Shown here piece by piece: positions 10,508-20,392 of a DNA stretch of 64,000 nt. Both the position numbers and the translations under genes were made by a program. The stretch comes from Porcincola intestinalis (lineage in GTDB: Bacteria > Bacillota > Clostridia > Lachnospirales > Lachnospiraceae): assembly GCF_009696445.1 (NCBI RefSeq), contig NZ_VULZ01000009.1:62001-126000 (forward strand), written 5' to 3'. Positions within the stretch are counted from its first letter, which is position 1. Every line of letters begins with the position of its first letter. The notes beneath the pieces were generated by a model that was not told the origin of the DNA, made no database searches, and worked only from the letters and a program-made list of their open reading frames with translations.

Positions 10508-11389
10508 ATGATAGAATCCGGAAAAAAAGCAAAGTCAGCTGTCACGCCAGGAAAGCGGGTGCAGCATGGAGTCTGTGCCGTTCTGATCAATCTGGTTCTG
10601 ATCATTTTCTCAGCGTCCTGCATCTTCCCGATCATCTGGATGCTCTATTCCTCCCTGAAGGAAAAAAAGGTGTTTAACGCAGATATCATCGGTCTTCCGA
10701 AGAATCCGACGCTGATCAATTACATCAGGATCCTGACAAACAAAGACTATCATCTCGCTGAATCTATGTGGAACAGCGTTCGGACGACAGGAATTTCGAT
10801 CGTGGCGATTGTGCTGTTCAGCTTTATTGTCGGCTATATTCTGGCGCGCGTGCGTTTTAAAATGAACCGGGCGCTTTACGTGATGTTCCTGATGGGGATG
10901 CTGATCCCGATTCACTCGCTGCTGGTACCGATTTATGTCGTGTTTCGCCGCTGCGGGATGTCCAACCAGTGGTATACATTGCTGTTCCCGTACATCGCAT
11001 TCGGGCTGCCGATGGGTATTTTCCTGGTGGAAGGTTTTGTGCGGACGATTCCGGTGGCACTGGAGGAAGCCGCCGCAATCGATGGAAGCTCGTTCTCCTA
11101 TACGCTGTGGCATATCATATTCCCGATCTGCAAGCCAATCCTGACAACGGTCGCGATCATCCAGATCTTCGGCTGCTGGAACGAATTCTCATTTGCACTC
11201 GTTTTGATCAAGGATGTATCCCTGCAGACTGTGCCGCTGGCACTGACACAGTTCAAGGGACAGTTTGCATCCGACTATCCGAAGCAGATGGCAGCGATGC
11301 TCATCACGATGGCACCGGTCGTCATCCTCTATTTTGCCTTCAGCAGGGAAATCATCAAGGGCATGGTTGCCGGAGCTGTCAAGGGATGA
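10508..11389 (+). CDS. Sugar ABC transporter permease (MalG-like)
   Basis: Second permease, 293 residues from the ATG at 10508, which has GGGGG about 8 bases upstream. An in-frame ATG at 10451 lies inside the previous gene and is less likely. Six membrane segments are predicted, with the coupling loop EEAAAIDGSSFSYTLWHIIF. It ends the operon. The nearest downstream gene (mgtE) is convergent. No strong terminator is visible in the 68-base gap. Confidence 0.92.
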   Translation: MIESGKKAKSAVTPGKRVQHGVCAVLINLVLIIFSASCIFPIIWMLYSSLKEKKVFNADIIGLPKNPTLINYIRILTNKDYHLAESMWNSVRTTGISIVAIVLFSFIVGYILARVRFKMNRALYVMFLMGMLIPIHSLLVPIYVVFRRCGMSNQWYTLLFPYIAFGLPMGIFLVEGFVRTIPVALEEAAAIDGSSFSYTLWHIIFPICKPILTTVAIIQIFGCWNEFSFALVLIKDVSLQTVPLALTQFKGQFASDYPKQMAAMLITMAPVVILYFAFSREIIKGMVAGAVKG

Positions 11390-11457
11390 TAATCTTATCG
11401 CCTGTGACGGCTGCCCGCCGCAGGCAAAACGCCTGGAAAACCTGAAGCAGGAGGCTG

Positions 11458-12834
11458 TTATCGAAGGTGCGGCATCGCGATGGTTGCAAGGCCGAGCAGG
11501 AAGAAGAAACCAAGGCAGTCGGTCACGGTTGTTACAAAGACAGATGATGCGATGGCAGGATCAACATGGACTTTTTCGAGGATGATCGGAATGAGGTAGC
11601 CTGCCAGCGCAGCGGCGAGCATGTTCAGAATCATCGCCACGCCGGAAATAAGACCGAACCAGGGGTTGAAATCGTAGAACAGGGCGATGATGGAAACCAG
11701 AGCTCCGATCACGAGGCCATTGATCAGACCGGTCACAATCTCTTTGCCAAGGATTCGAAGACCATTTTCCTTTTCAATCTCATTCAGCGACAGGGCACGG
11801 ACGACAATGGTGAGGGACTGGGTCCCGGCGTTGCCGCCCATGCCGGATATGATCGTCATGACGGCGGAAAGAGCAACAATCTGGGAGATGGTTCCGTTGA
11901 ACTTTGCGATGACGCTGGAGGCCAGGATCGCGGTGGCAAGATTGACGACAAGCCAGGGAAGTCTGGAGCGGACCGCGTCCTTCACGGAGCCGTCGATCTT
12001 CTCCTCCTTGTCGATTCCGCCCATCCGGTGGATATCCTCGGTTGCCTCCTCGTTGATGACATCGATGACGTCATCGACGGTGACGATACCGACCATCCTT
12101 CCGTTCTCATCGACAACCGGCAGTGCAGCGTATCCGTACTTGGTGAAGAGCCGGGCCACGGCCTCCTGGTCCAGGTCGGTCCGTACGGAAATCACGTTGT
12201 CGTTCATGATGTCTGAGATCAGGGTGTCGAAGGGCGCCATGACGAGGTCGCGCAGGGAGACAACGCCCATCAGCTTATAGGTGACCTTGTCCACCACGTA
12301 CAGGTACCAGGATGTCTCGGCGTTGACTTCTGTCTTGAGGTAGTTCAGCGCGCGCATCACGGTATTCGACGCATAGATGGCGATGAACTGCGTGGTCATG
12401 ATACCGCCGGCAGTTTCCTCGTCGTATTTCAGAAGCTTCGTGACGTCGGTCTTCGTACGTCCGCGAAGGAGGGACTTGACGACAGCGTCCTTGTTGTCAT
12501 CCTCCAGCTCCCGGATCAGGTCGGCGATCTCGTCGACGGACATCCTGTTCAGGACAGAGCCGATCCGGCCCGGATCGATGACCTTCAGGATTTCATACTT
12601 GTCATCATCTTCCGCTTCATCGATGACATCCGCCAGATAGTCATCCGGGAGCACGAGCAGATACCGGTAATCCTCGTCGCCGATATCCTGGACAGCCTGC
12701 AGGACGTCGGCAGGGTGGGTTTCATCCACAAGCTTCTGAATATTATCCGGTTTGCCGCTTGTCAGTAGTCTGAAAATCTCATTATAATCTGCAGCCACGT
12801 CGCTGTCCTCCCGCATCTGTCTGTAAGGTAGCAT
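11458..12834 (-). CDS. mgtE: Magnesium transporter MgtE
   Basis: Mg2+-gated Mg2+ channel of the inner membrane, 458 residues as drawn. Order: MgtE N-terminal helical domain (about 20-130), two CBS domains (about 135-260), a plug helix, and five membrane segments. The last ones carry DPAIASSVFVTTVTD, the conserved ion-pathway region. The ATG at 12834 has no clear ribosome site. A GTG at 12798 is preceded by GGGAGGA and may be the true start, removing 12 residues. It is convergent with the sugar operon and follows the amylase gene on the same strand, about 90 bases apart. Confidence 0.93.
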   Translation of the reverse strand: MLPYRQMREDSDVAADYNEIFRLLTSGKPDNIQKLVDETHPADVLQAVQDIGDEDYRYLLVLPDDYLADVIDEAEDDDKYEILKVIDPGRIGSVLNRMSVDEIADLIRELEDDNKDAVVKSLLRGRTKTDVTKLLKYDEETAGGIMTTQFIAIYASNTVMRALNYLKTEVNAETSWYLYVVDKVTYKLMGVVSLRDLVMAPFDTLISDIMNDNVISVRTDLDQEAVARLFTKYGYAALPVVDENGRMVGIVTVDDVIDVINEEATEDIHRMGGIDKEEKIDGSVKDAVRSRLPWLVVNLATAILASSVIAKFNGTISQIVALSAVMTIISGMGGNAGTQSLTIVVRALSLNEIEKENGLRILGKEIVTGLINGLVIGALVSIIALFYDFNPWFGLISGVAMILNMLAAALAGYLIPIILEKVHVDPAIASSVFVTTVTDCLGFFFLLGLATIAMPHLR

Positions 12835-12925
12835 ACAGCGATTCTACCACGGGCCCTTCTGGAATTGAACCTCCCTTGCCGTGTCAGGGACATTTTTTTA
12901 CACCGATTTTACGGGCCTTCAGAGG

Positions 12926-14590
12926 TCAGAAATGAATCCGGATGTCGTTGTACGCCGGTTCGGTCAGCCATACACTGACATATCCGCCATGTACATGGAA
13001 GACACCTCCGCCCTGTTCATCAAGCAGGACTGGATCGTTATGCCGTCCGAGGGCATCCCGCAGAATTTTTCCTGCAAATGCGGGGCCAAGCGCCATGTAT
13101 TTCGTGCCCTCTGCCCCGGCGGTGGCAAGAACGGCGAGCCCGGAATCAGCGTGCTCCGCGTCTCCGCCTCTTGTAAAGCCGACGATGGAATGGTCATCAA
13201 AATAGTCGGTCTGAGGCCCGTATGCATAACGGGACCGGATTCGGATCAGCTTTTTCAAATCGAGAATTGGCGATTCATTTGCACTCTCAACTCCGTAGTA
13301 ATCTCCGTAAAAGACGCAGGGGATGCCGCTTTCCCGAAGAAGAATCATCGAGTAGGCAATGGGCTTGAACCATTCCGGGATGTAGCTTTCCAGTGCCTGG
13401 CCGGGCTCCGTATCATGGTTGTCGATGAAGGTGACAGCGCATTCAGGCCGCGCTTCTACAAGGGTATCGGTGAACAGACCCCGCATATCAAAGTTCTGTC
13501 CGTTCTGGGCTGCGCGCAGAAATGAATAATGAAGCGGAACGTCGAACAGGGTCAGGGGTGTTCCCTCCGCAACAGGCTGAATGGGCTCATCACTGTCCGG
13601 GACCATGATGTCTGCCTGCGTCTGGGCGGGGAGATCTGTCTTGTCCGCGCCCGATGTGCTTTCATCAGCACAAGGCACACTTTCATCGGCCTCCTGCCGG
13701 CAGTCGCCGGAGGACTTCTGCGGCCTTGGAGGAAGCGTCCGCTCCGGCATCCCATCCACGACGACATCAAGGTAGTGAAGAAGCTTCTTCAGATCGCCGC
13801 TCCAGTACTCACCGACGGCGAAGAAGTCCCGGCCTTCCCGCTCCCGCATGAAGCGCAGCCATCTTCTGTAGAAATCAAAGCTCATATGCTTCACCGCATC
13901 GAGCCTCAGGCCGTCCGGATGGACGGTGTCGAAATACCAGCTGCCCCAGTCTGTCAAGGCCTTGTAGGTGTCCGGCTCGTCGGTATCGAGGTCCACGCCC
14001 ATCAGGTAATCAAAGTTGACATTCTCTGAATCAGTCTCCTGGTTCCAGCGTTTTCCCTCAAACAGAAAGATACCTTTTGCGCCGGTCGCCTGATCGAAGT
14101 CCGTGCCGGAGAAGTTCTTCTTGTCCCAGGTATGGTCAGAGTATTTGCCGCCCCGTCCCGGAAATGTGAACTTTGTCCATGCTTCGATCTCATGGGGACC
14201 GGAGATCTGTTCCTCCCGGTCTGTCGGTCTTGTGTCGACCGCCGTGATTTTCTCGGTTTCGTCGGCTCCCATCATCTGATTGAAGACGATATCGGCATAG
14301 ACCTCCAGGCCTGCGGCGTGAAGCGCCCGGACAGCAGCCAGATACTGGTCAAGGGTTCCGTATTTTGTACGGACGCTGCCTTTTTGATCAAATTCTCCAA
14401 GATCGTAAAGGTCATAGACGTCGTAGCCGACGGATGCCGCGCCTGCAGCACCCTTGTAGGCCGGCGGGAGCCAGACAGAGGTAATGCCGGTGTTTCTCAG
14501 GTCGGCTGCGCAGGCTTCTGCCTTCTCCCAGAGAGTCCCGTCAGAGGGAAGATACCATTCAAAAAACTGAATAATCGTCTTGTTTTCCAT
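12926..14590 (-). CDS. Cytoplasmic alpha-amylase, GH13 family, with an insert
   Basis: Hydrolyses alpha-1,4 glucans or maltodextrins inside the cell. The 554 residues lack a signal peptide and start with the IQFFEWYLP segment typical of the AmyA-like GH13 group. The nucleophile D231 lies in DGLRLDAVKH, the acid/base E261 in FAVGEYW, and D393 in FIDNHD. About 64 residues (280-343, rich in S, D, P, Q and A) interrupt the catalytic barrel before TPLTLFDVPL. This insert is low-complexity, carries no known domain and is unlike the usual enzyme of about 480-490 residues. The nearby sugar uptake operon may supply its substrate. Confidence 0.9.
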   Translation of the reverse strand: MENKTIIQFFEWYLPSDGTLWEKAEACAADLRNTGITSVWLPPAYKGAAGAASVGYDVYDLYDLGEFDQKGSVRTKYGTLDQYLAAVRALHAAGLEVYADIVFNQMMGADETEKITAVDTRPTDREEQISGPHEIEAWTKFTFPGRGGKYSDHTWDKKNFSGTDFDQATGAKGIFLFEGKRWNQETDSENVNFDYLMGVDLDTDEPDTYKALTDWGSWYFDTVHPDGLRLDAVKHMSFDFYRRWLRFMREREGRDFFAVGEYWSGDLKKLLHYLDVVVDGMPERTLPPRPQKSSGDCRQEADESVPCADESTSGADKTDLPAQTQADIMVPDSDEPIQPVAEGTPLTLFDVPLHYSFLRAAQNGQNFDMRGLFTDTLVEARPECAVTFIDNHDTEPGQALESYIPEWFKPIAYSMILLRESGIPCVFYGDYYGVESANESPILDLKKLIRIRSRYAYGPQTDYFDDHSIVGFTRGGDAEHADSGLAVLATAGAEGTKYMALGPAFAGKILRDALGRHNDPVLLDEQGGGVFHVHGGYVSVWLTEPAYNDIRIHF

Positions 14591-14726
14591 CTCATCAAGC
14601 CTCCTTTTGAGGATTTCCGAAACCTTACAGCAATGGAAGGGCGTTTGTCAACATAGACGGCCTGCGCTATACTAGGGCATATGCGCCACGGCACCTGCGC
14701 AACCCGGCTGCAGCTGAGATCGTACA

Positions 14727-14804
14727 AGATGCTGCAGGCGCAACGCCGGAAACTGATAGAATACCAGATGCTGCAGGCGCAACGCCGAAAACTGACAGAA
14801 GACA
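14727..14804 (+). repeat. Two tandem copies of a 39-bp unit
   Basis: AGATGCTGCAGGCGCAACGC starts at 14727 and again at 14766. About 36 bases match with two or three differences. The unit sits between the amylase start and the zinc-finger gene. It could encode MLQAQRRKL twice in an unlikely small frame, but is more likely a non-coding minisatellite. Confidence 0.8.
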
Positions 14805-14819
14805 CAGTGAGGGATCCTG

Positions 14820-15257
14820 ATGGATTGTGTGAGGGCTCAGAAGCTGATCAGACCGTATCTGGACGGGAAGCTGTCGGATCGTGAACTGGAAGAGTTTCTC
14901 GATCATGTCGATAGCTGCCCGGCCTGCCATGACGAGCTGGAAATCTATTTTTCCATCTATCAGACGCTGGGCGAGGAAACGGATGACGGTGATTACAATT
15001 TCACACGGAAGCTGGACGAGAAGCTGCAGAGGTCTGAGCAGTACCTGACACGAAGGCACATCTTCCGCTCCATGAAGATCGTGCTCATTGTATGTGCGGA
15101 GCTGTTTTTCATCGCCGCCTTCTCAGGGCTTGTGACAAGAGAACTCGAGGAAGTTCAGAGCACCATCGAGATGGTGGAGACGGAGACGGAACCGGACACG
15201 CAGGGACTCCGCCGGATCTGGAACAGAAATCCTGCCATCAGGGTGAAGATGGATTGA
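14820..15257 (+). CDS. Zinc-finger (zf-HC2-like) membrane protein, anti-sigma-like
   Basis: 145 residues. The N-terminus has the H-x3-C-x2-C pattern (H29, C33, C36, followed by H37) and spacing of zinc-binding anti-sigma domains, preceded by C3. A single membrane segment follows around residues 84-104, then an acidic outside tail with E-T-E-T-E. This is the layout of ZAS-type anti-sigma factors, but no sigma factor gene lies beside it, so its partner is unknown. GTGAGGGA lies about 5 bases before the ATG. It is read in the same direction as polA, 86 bases upstream of it. Confidence 0.72.
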   Translation: MDCVRAQKLIRPYLDGKLSDRELEEFLDHVDSCPACHDELEIYFSIYQTLGEETDDGDYNFTRKLDEKLQRSEQYLTRRHIFRSMKIVLIVCAELFFIAAFSGLVTRELEEVQSTIEMVETETEPDTQGLRRIWNRNPAIRVKMD

Positions 15258-15343
15258 TCCGCACAGTATACGCTGTATGCGCTGCGTCATGGATATTTCG
15301 GCACGGGACAAGATTTCCGGGCAGACAGGGGGACAGAAGCATT

Positions 15344-18301
15344 ATGAGTGACCAGAAAAGAGAGAAGATCATTCTGATCGACGGACACAGCATCCTGAAC
15401 AGGGCTTTTTACGGCCTTCCGCTTCTGTCAGACAGTGAAGGACTTCACACGAATGCGGTCCTGGGCTTTCTGAATATCATGTTTCGCGTACTTGATGAAG
15501 AAAAGGCGCAGTATCTCGCTGTCGCCTTCGATCTCCATGCTCCGACGTTCCGCCATAAGATGTACGATGCCTACAAGGGGACGAGAAGCCCGATGCCCGG
15601 GGAGCTGCGGGAGCAGGTCCCGGTGATGAAGGATGTCCTGCGGGCGATGAATGTCCCGCTGATGTCTCTGGAAGGCTTCGAGGCCGATGATCTGATCGGC
15701 ACTGTATCGCTGGCGATGGAGCAGAAGGGACTCGATGTACGGATCATTTCCGGGGACCGGGATCTTCTGCAGCTGGCTTCGGACACGACGATGGTCCGGA
15801 TTCCGAAGACGAAGAAAGAAGGAAGAGAAGTCGAGAATTATTATGCGGAGGATGTGAAGGCAAAGTATCTCGTTACACCATCGGAATTTGTTGATGTGAA
15901 GGCGTTGATGGGGGATGCCTCTGACAACATCCCGGGGATTCCGGGTGTGGGTGAGAAGACAGCGACAAAGATCATCGCGGAATTTCACTCCATTCAGAAC
16001 GCATATGACCATCTGGATGAAATCAAGCCCAACAAAGCCAGGCTGTCCTTGCAGGATCACTGGGAGATGGCACAACTTTCCTACAGACTGGCGCTGATTG
16101 ACCGGCATGCACCTTTCGCGCTGCCGCTTGAGCAGGCGCGTCTGGGAGAGGATAACAGCAGTCTCTATACGAAGGAAGCGATGGATCTGCTCAAGAGACT
16201 GGAGCTGAGACAGATGGTCAGGCGGTTTGCAGACCATATGCAGACGGGACCGTCGGCTTTGCCTGCCCGGCAGGCAGAAAGCAGTGCCAATCCGTTTGAA
16301 GAACAGAGGGCTGACACGGATGATACAGAGCCTTCCGGGCAGATAAGTCTGCCGGAAGAGAGCCGGCACGATGGAATGGATGGTTTTCGTGAACAGGTGT
16401 ATCCATCCGGAGAAGGCTCCCGCACCGCAGATGAGAAATCAGAGAGCAGCAAAAAGGCGGATGAAGGCGCGAAGAATTTTCGGCTGATCGAGGATGCTGC
16501 AGAAGCAGAAGCGTTTCTCGAGAGGGCTGTTAAGGAAGAAAAAATCGGTTTATATGTGCTTGAGGAGGACAGCCGGCTGCTCGGGGCAGCGGTCGCTGCA
16601 GGGGCGGAGACTGTGCTTCTTCTTCCGGTGACAAGAAAGCAGCTTGCCATCCTGTCGTCCGGGAGCTGCCTGATCAGTGGCATCAATCTGAAGGAACAGC
16701 TCTCATTTCTTGATGGTGGGGATTCATTTCCGAAGGAGCAGCAGAGCCGTTACTTTGACTGCGCGATCGGCGCCTATCTGCTCAATCCACTGGCGGGTAC
16801 CTACGTATATGATGGGATTTCCTCTGTCTACACGGGAAGGCTTGTCGAGACGCGGGAAGAACTGCTCGGAAAGAAGAGCCTTCTGAATCTGGCGGGGCTT
16901 GCCGAGGAGAATCTTGCGCTAATGATGAGTGGAAGTGCAGGGGAGAAAAGGACTGCAAAAAAGCAGGATGGCCCGGCGGACAGGGAGAGCGCCAGACAGG
17001 CGCTGACGCGCTTCAGCTGTCTGAATGCCAGAACGGCGCTGGCGGCCATGCAGCCGATCAGGGACAGCCTTGAGAAAGAGGATATGCTCAGACTGTTTAC
17101 GGACATTGAGATGCCGCTGATGTTCACACTTTACCATATGCAGCAGGAGGGGATTCTGGTCCGTGGGGACGAGCTCAGGCGCTTCGGGCACTCCCTTTCC
17201 GGCAGAATTGACGAGCTGGAGAAAGCAATCTGGGAGCAGGCCGGCCAGCAGTTTAATATCAATTCCCCGAAACAGCTGGGGACGGTTCTGTTCGAGGACA
17301 TGAAGCTTCCGGGAGGGAAAAAGACAAAGACAGGATATTCGACGTCCGCGGATGTCCTTGAGAACCTGGCACAGGATGTTCCGATCGTCCGTCTGATCCT
17401 GGAGTACAGACAGCTCACAAAGCTGAAATCGACCTATGCGGACGGTCTGGTGCAGTACATCGCGGAGGATGGCCGGATTCATGGCAGGTTCAACCAGACG
17501 GTCACGGCGACGGGAAGGATCTCCTCAACCGATCCGAACCTCCAGAACATTCCGGTGCGGACAGAACTCGGAGCCCAGCTCCGGAAGGTGTTCGTTCCGA
17601 AGGATGGTTCGATTTTTGTCGATGCGGACTATTCACAAATCGAGCTGAGAGTGCTGGCGTCCGCATCGGATGACCAGAACCTGATCGATGCGTACAACTC
17701 GGCGGAGGACATTCATGCGATCACTGCATCAAAGGTCTTTCATGTGCCGCTGGACGAGGTGACACCCCAGCTCCGTAGAAATGCAAAGGCGGTCAACTTC
17801 GGGATCGTCTATGGAATCAGCTCCTTCGGCCTGTCGCAGGGACTTTCCATCACGGCTGCGGAGGCACAGTCCTACATCAACCAGTATTTTGAGACATATC
17901 CGGGGATCAAGTCTTTCCTGGACGGCTGTATCCAGTCGGCAAAGACAAGAGGGTACTCCGTAACCATGTTCGGAAGGCGCCGCCCGGTTCCGGAGCTGAA
18001 GGAGAAGAACTTTATGCGGCGGAAGTTCGGCGAGCGGGTTGCCATGAATGCCCCGATCCAGGGAACGGCGGCGGACATCATTAAAATCGCGATGGTGGGA
18101 GTCGACCGGAGGCTGCGTGAGGAAGGCCTGAAATCGAGACTGGTGCTTCAGGTACACGATGAACTGCTGGTGGAGACAGAGATCAGCGAGAAAGACCAGG
18201 TTGAAACAATTCTCAGGGAGGAAATGGAAGGTGCGGCCAGGCTCCGGGTGCGGCTTGAGATTGACATGAAGAGCGGTGAGAGCTGGTTCGAGGCACACTG
18301 A
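15344..18301 (+). CDS. polA: DNA polymerase I
   Basis: Repair and Okazaki-fragment-processing polymerase, 985 residues from the ATG at 15344 (CAGGGGGAC about 10 bases upstream); the open frame begins far upstream but that part is not polA-like. Order: 5'-3' nuclease domain (1-300) with EADDLIGT and GDASDNIPG, a low-complexity linker of about 75 residues (16240-16475), a 3'-5' exonuclease-like domain lacking the DxE catalytic motif, and a family A polymerase domain. The latter has motif A DADYSQIELRVLA, motif B RRNAKAVNFGIVYG and motif C LQVHDELLVE. Proofreading is probably lost, as in other Firmicute enzymes. The long linker is unusual. coaE follows directly. Confidence 0.97.
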   Translation: MSDQKREKIILIDGHSILNRAFYGLPLLSDSEGLHTNAVLGFLNIMFRVLDEEKAQYLAVAFDLHAPTFRHKMYDAYKGTRSPMPGELREQVPVMKDVLRAMNVPLMSLEGFEADDLIGTVSLAMEQKGLDVRIISGDRDLLQLASDTTMVRIPKTKKEGREVENYYAEDVKAKYLVTPSEFVDVKALMGDASDNIPGIPGVGEKTATKIIAEFHSIQNAYDHLDEIKPNKARLSLQDHWEMAQLSYRLALIDRHAPFALPLEQARLGEDNSSLYTKEAMDLLKRLELRQMVRRFADHMQTGPSALPARQAESSANPFEEQRADTDDTEPSGQISLPEESRHDGMDGFREQVYPSGEGSRTADEKSESSKKADEGAKNFRLIEDAAEAEAFLERAVKEEKIGLYVLEEDSRLLGAAVAAGAETVLLLPVTRKQLAILSSGSCLISGINLKEQLSFLDGGDSFPKEQQSRYFDCAIGAYLLNPLAGTYVYDGISSVYTGRLVETREELLGKKSLLNLAGLAEENLALMMSGSAGEKRTAKKQDGPADRESARQALTRFSCLNARTALAAMQPIRDSLEKEDMLRLFTDIEMPLMFTLYHMQQEGILVRGDELRRFGHSLSGRIDELEKAIWEQAGQQFNINSPKQLGTVLFEDMKLPGGKKTKTGYSTSADVLENLAQDVPIVRLILEYRQLTKLKSTYADGLVQYIAEDGRIHGRFNQTVTATGRISSTDPNLQNIPVRTELGAQLRKVFVPKDGSIFVDADYSQIELRVLASASDDQNLIDAYNSAEDIHAITASKVFHVPLDEVTPQLRRNAKAVNFGIVYGISSFGLSQGLSITAAEAQSYINQYFETYPGIKSFLDGCIQSAKTRGYSVTMFGRRRPVPELKEKNFMRRKFGERVAMNAPIQGTAADIIKIAMVGVDRRLREEGLKSRLVLQVHDELLVETEISEKDQVETILREEMEGAARLRVRLEIDMKSGESWFEAH

Positions 18302-18329
18302 TGGAAAAAGGATGGAAAAGGGGGAAATG

Positions 18330-19193
18330 ATGACAGGAACGCAGGCGGATGCCGCCCGGGAGCAGTCAGATGTACAGAACGTGCCCCCTGAAAGAATCTG
18401 GAGTCAGATCATCGTACTTGGCATCACAGGCGGTGTCGGCGCAGGAAAAAGCACAATTCTCACAGCGCTTCATGAGCAGTATGGAGCGCTGATCATCGAA
18501 TGTGACGAGGTTGGCAGGGCGCTTCAGCAAAAAGGCGCTGCCTGCTATGAGCCGATGCGGCAGCTTTTCGGAGACGGAATCCTTTTCCCGGACGGGACAA
18601 TTGACCGGAAGGCGGTTGCCCGCCTGATCTACACGGACGCACAGAAGCGAGATATGCTGAGCTGCATCGTGCATCCGGCCGTAAAGGCGGAAGTCAGAAG
18701 GCAGCTGGAGGCCTTTGACAGGCAGACAGAAGCCGGCTTTTCCGGCCTTTTCCAGAACCATGGAGCATCGGAGGACAGAACGGCCTGCCAAGCGGGAGAG
18801 CAGAGCATGCCGGCGCCGGGATTGATGGCAGCAGGACGACTGCCGGACCGGGCGCCGGATCCACAGAGGGAGGAAGCTGGAAAAGTCCATCCGGGAAAGA
18901 GGCGCGCACTGGCGGTTGTCGAGGCGGCGCTCCTGATTGACGATCATTACGAGGAGCTGTGCGACGAGATCTGGTACATTCATACAGACGATGAAAAACG
19001 CCGTGTCAGACTCAGGGAGAGACGTCATTATTCGGACGAGCGCATCACGCGGATGTTTGAGGCGCAGAGAAGCGATGCCTCCTTCCGCCGCCACACACAG
19101 CTGACAATTGACAACACGGATGATTTCGTTCAGAATACCTTCAGGCAGCTGAAAGAAGGGCTGAAGAGCCATTTTCCGGAGCTGTTTTTGTAA
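18330..19193 (+). CDS. coaE: Dephospho-CoA kinase with an internal insert
   Basis: Last step of coenzyme A synthesis: ATP-dependent phosphorylation of dephospho-CoA. The P-loop is GGVGAGKST at residues 34-42, after a roughly 27-residue N-terminal extension. The ATG at 18330 has GGGGG 5 bases upstream; ATGs at 18312 and 18327 are possible. The normal CoaE of about 200 residues is stretched to 287 by a low-complexity insert of about 60 residues (encoded near 18718-18900, rich in G, A, P, Q, E). The insert falls between the LID-region helix and the VVEAALLID strand. The conserved later segments (RRHYSDERITRMFEAQRS) are intact, so the kinase is probably active. Confidence 0.9.
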   Translation: MTGTQADAAREQSDVQNVPPERIWSQIIVLGITGGVGAGKSTILTALHEQYGALIIECDEVGRALQQKGAACYEPMRQLFGDGILFPDGTIDRKAVARLIYTDAQKRDMLSCIVHPAVKAEVRRQLEAFDRQTEAGFSGLFQNHGASEDRTACQAGEQSMPAPGLMAAGRLPDRAPDPQREEAGKVHPGKRRALAVVEAALLIDDHYEELCDEIWYIHTDDEKRRVRLRERRHYSDERITRMFEAQRSDASFRRHTQLTIDNTDDFVQNTFRQLKEGLKSHFPELFL

Positions 19194-19218
19194 GAAGCAG
19201 AAAGGAAACAAGAAATCC

Positions 19219-20019
19219 ATGGATTTCTGTAGTATTGCAAGTGGAAGCAGCGGGAACTGCATCTTTGCCGGGTCGGATGAAACAGCGATTCTGATTGATG
19301 CGGGCATCAGCTGCAAGCGGATCGCGGAGGGACTTGCCGGGATCGGCAGAAGCCTGTCCGATCTGACAGGTATTCTGATCACGCATGAGCATTCTGACCA
19401 TATCAGCGGACTGGGCGTTCTTTCAAGGAAGGTGCAGATTCCAATCTATGCGACGGCGGCAACCATCCGGCAGATCATGCGGTATACGCCGATCGGGAAA
19501 GTCGACCCGTCGCTTTTCAGGGTCATCACGGCGGACACGCCCTTTACCATCGGGGATATGAGGGCGGAGGCCTTTCACATTTCTCACGATGCAGCGGATC
19601 CGGTGGCTTACCGGATCGAGCAGGGCGGAAAGGCGGCAGCGGTGGCGACGGACATGGGGTGCTACGATGATTATACGATCAGCCACCTGAAGGATCTTGA
19701 TGTGGCGCTGGTGGAGTCCAACCATGATGTGAACATGCTGGAGGTCGGGCCGTATCCGTATCCGCTGAAAAGACGTATTATGTCAGAAAAGGGGCATTTG
19801 TCGAATGAGGCAGCCGGGCACCTTCTCACACAGATTCTGAGCCCGAGGATGCAGGCAGTGTACCTGGGACACCTGAGTCAGAACAACAACTACGATGCGC
19901 TGGCGTATGCGACGGTGACGACGGAGATTGATGCAGACGAGGACTGTGAGGTCCGGTCACATGACCTTCCGATTATGGTAGCGGACCGCAGCCATCCGAT
20001 GGAGCCTGTGACAGTATGA
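19219..20019 (+). CDS. walJ: Metallo-beta-lactamase fold hydrolase, YycJ/WalJ type
   Basis: 266 residues. SIASGSSGNC at the N-terminus and the metal-binding THEHSDH near residue 57 are hallmarks of the YycJ/WalJ branch of the MBL superfamily. Family members are linked to DNA exonuclease activity and cell-wall/DNA-replication coordination in Firmicutes. The classical walRK neighbours are absent here; instead it follows coaE by 25 bases. An AGGAAA sequence lies before the ATG. Biochemical role in this organism is inferred. Confidence 0.85.
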   Translation: MDFCSIASGSSGNCIFAGSDETAILIDAGISCKRIAEGLAGIGRSLSDLTGILITHEHSDHISGLGVLSRKVQIPIYATAATIRQIMRYTPIGKVDPSLFRVITADTPFTIGDMRAEAFHISHDAADPVAYRIEQGGKAAAVATDMGCYDDYTISHLKDLDVALVESNHDVNMLEVGPYPYPLKRRIMSEKGHLSNEAAGHLLTQILSPRMQAVYLGHLSQNNNYDALAYATVTTEIDADEDCEVRSHDLPIMVADRSHPMEPVTV

Positions 20020-20080
20020 GGAGACGGCGCCCGGGCGGGGCAGCGGCGCGGCGGACAGGTCAGCCCCGGAGAGGAGTTTC

Positions 20081-20356
20081 ATGATGAAAAAGGTAATTAT
20101 CACAGTCGTCGGCAAGGACACAGTCGGTATCATTGCGCGGGTTTGCACCTACCTCGCGGAGCGCGGAATCAATATCCTTGACATCTCCCAGACCATCGTC
20201 GGCGGATACTTCAACATGATGATGGTCACGGATCCGACCGGGGCGACAATCCCGACAGCGCAGATTGCAGATGAGCTTTCACAGCTCGGCAGTGAGATGG
20301 GACTCTCCATCCGGGTCATGAATGAAGACATTTTCAATGCCATGCACCGGATCTGA
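20081..20356 (+). CDS. ACT domain protein
   Basis: A 91-residue single ACT domain of the UPF0237 type (VIITVVGKDTVGIIARVCTYL). These small proteins are thought to sense amino acids or related metabolites. GAGAGGAG lies upstream of the ATG-ATG start. It is followed 36 bases later by the PFL-family gene, a pairing often seen in Firmicutes and consistent with a shared but still unknown function. Confidence 0.88.
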   Translation: MMKKVIITVVGKDTVGIIARVCTYLAERGINILDISQTIVGGYFNMMMVTDPTGATIPTAQIADELSQLGSEMGLSIRVMNEDIFNAMHRI

Positions 20357-20392
20357 CACTCCGAGGGGCAGCAGCGGGGAAAGGATGAAGAG

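Noticed and set aside
14681-14884. 67-codon frame with a repeated MLQAQRRKL peptide
   Set aside because: Produced by the 39-bp repeat, overlaps the zinc-finger gene in another frame and lacks a ribosome site.
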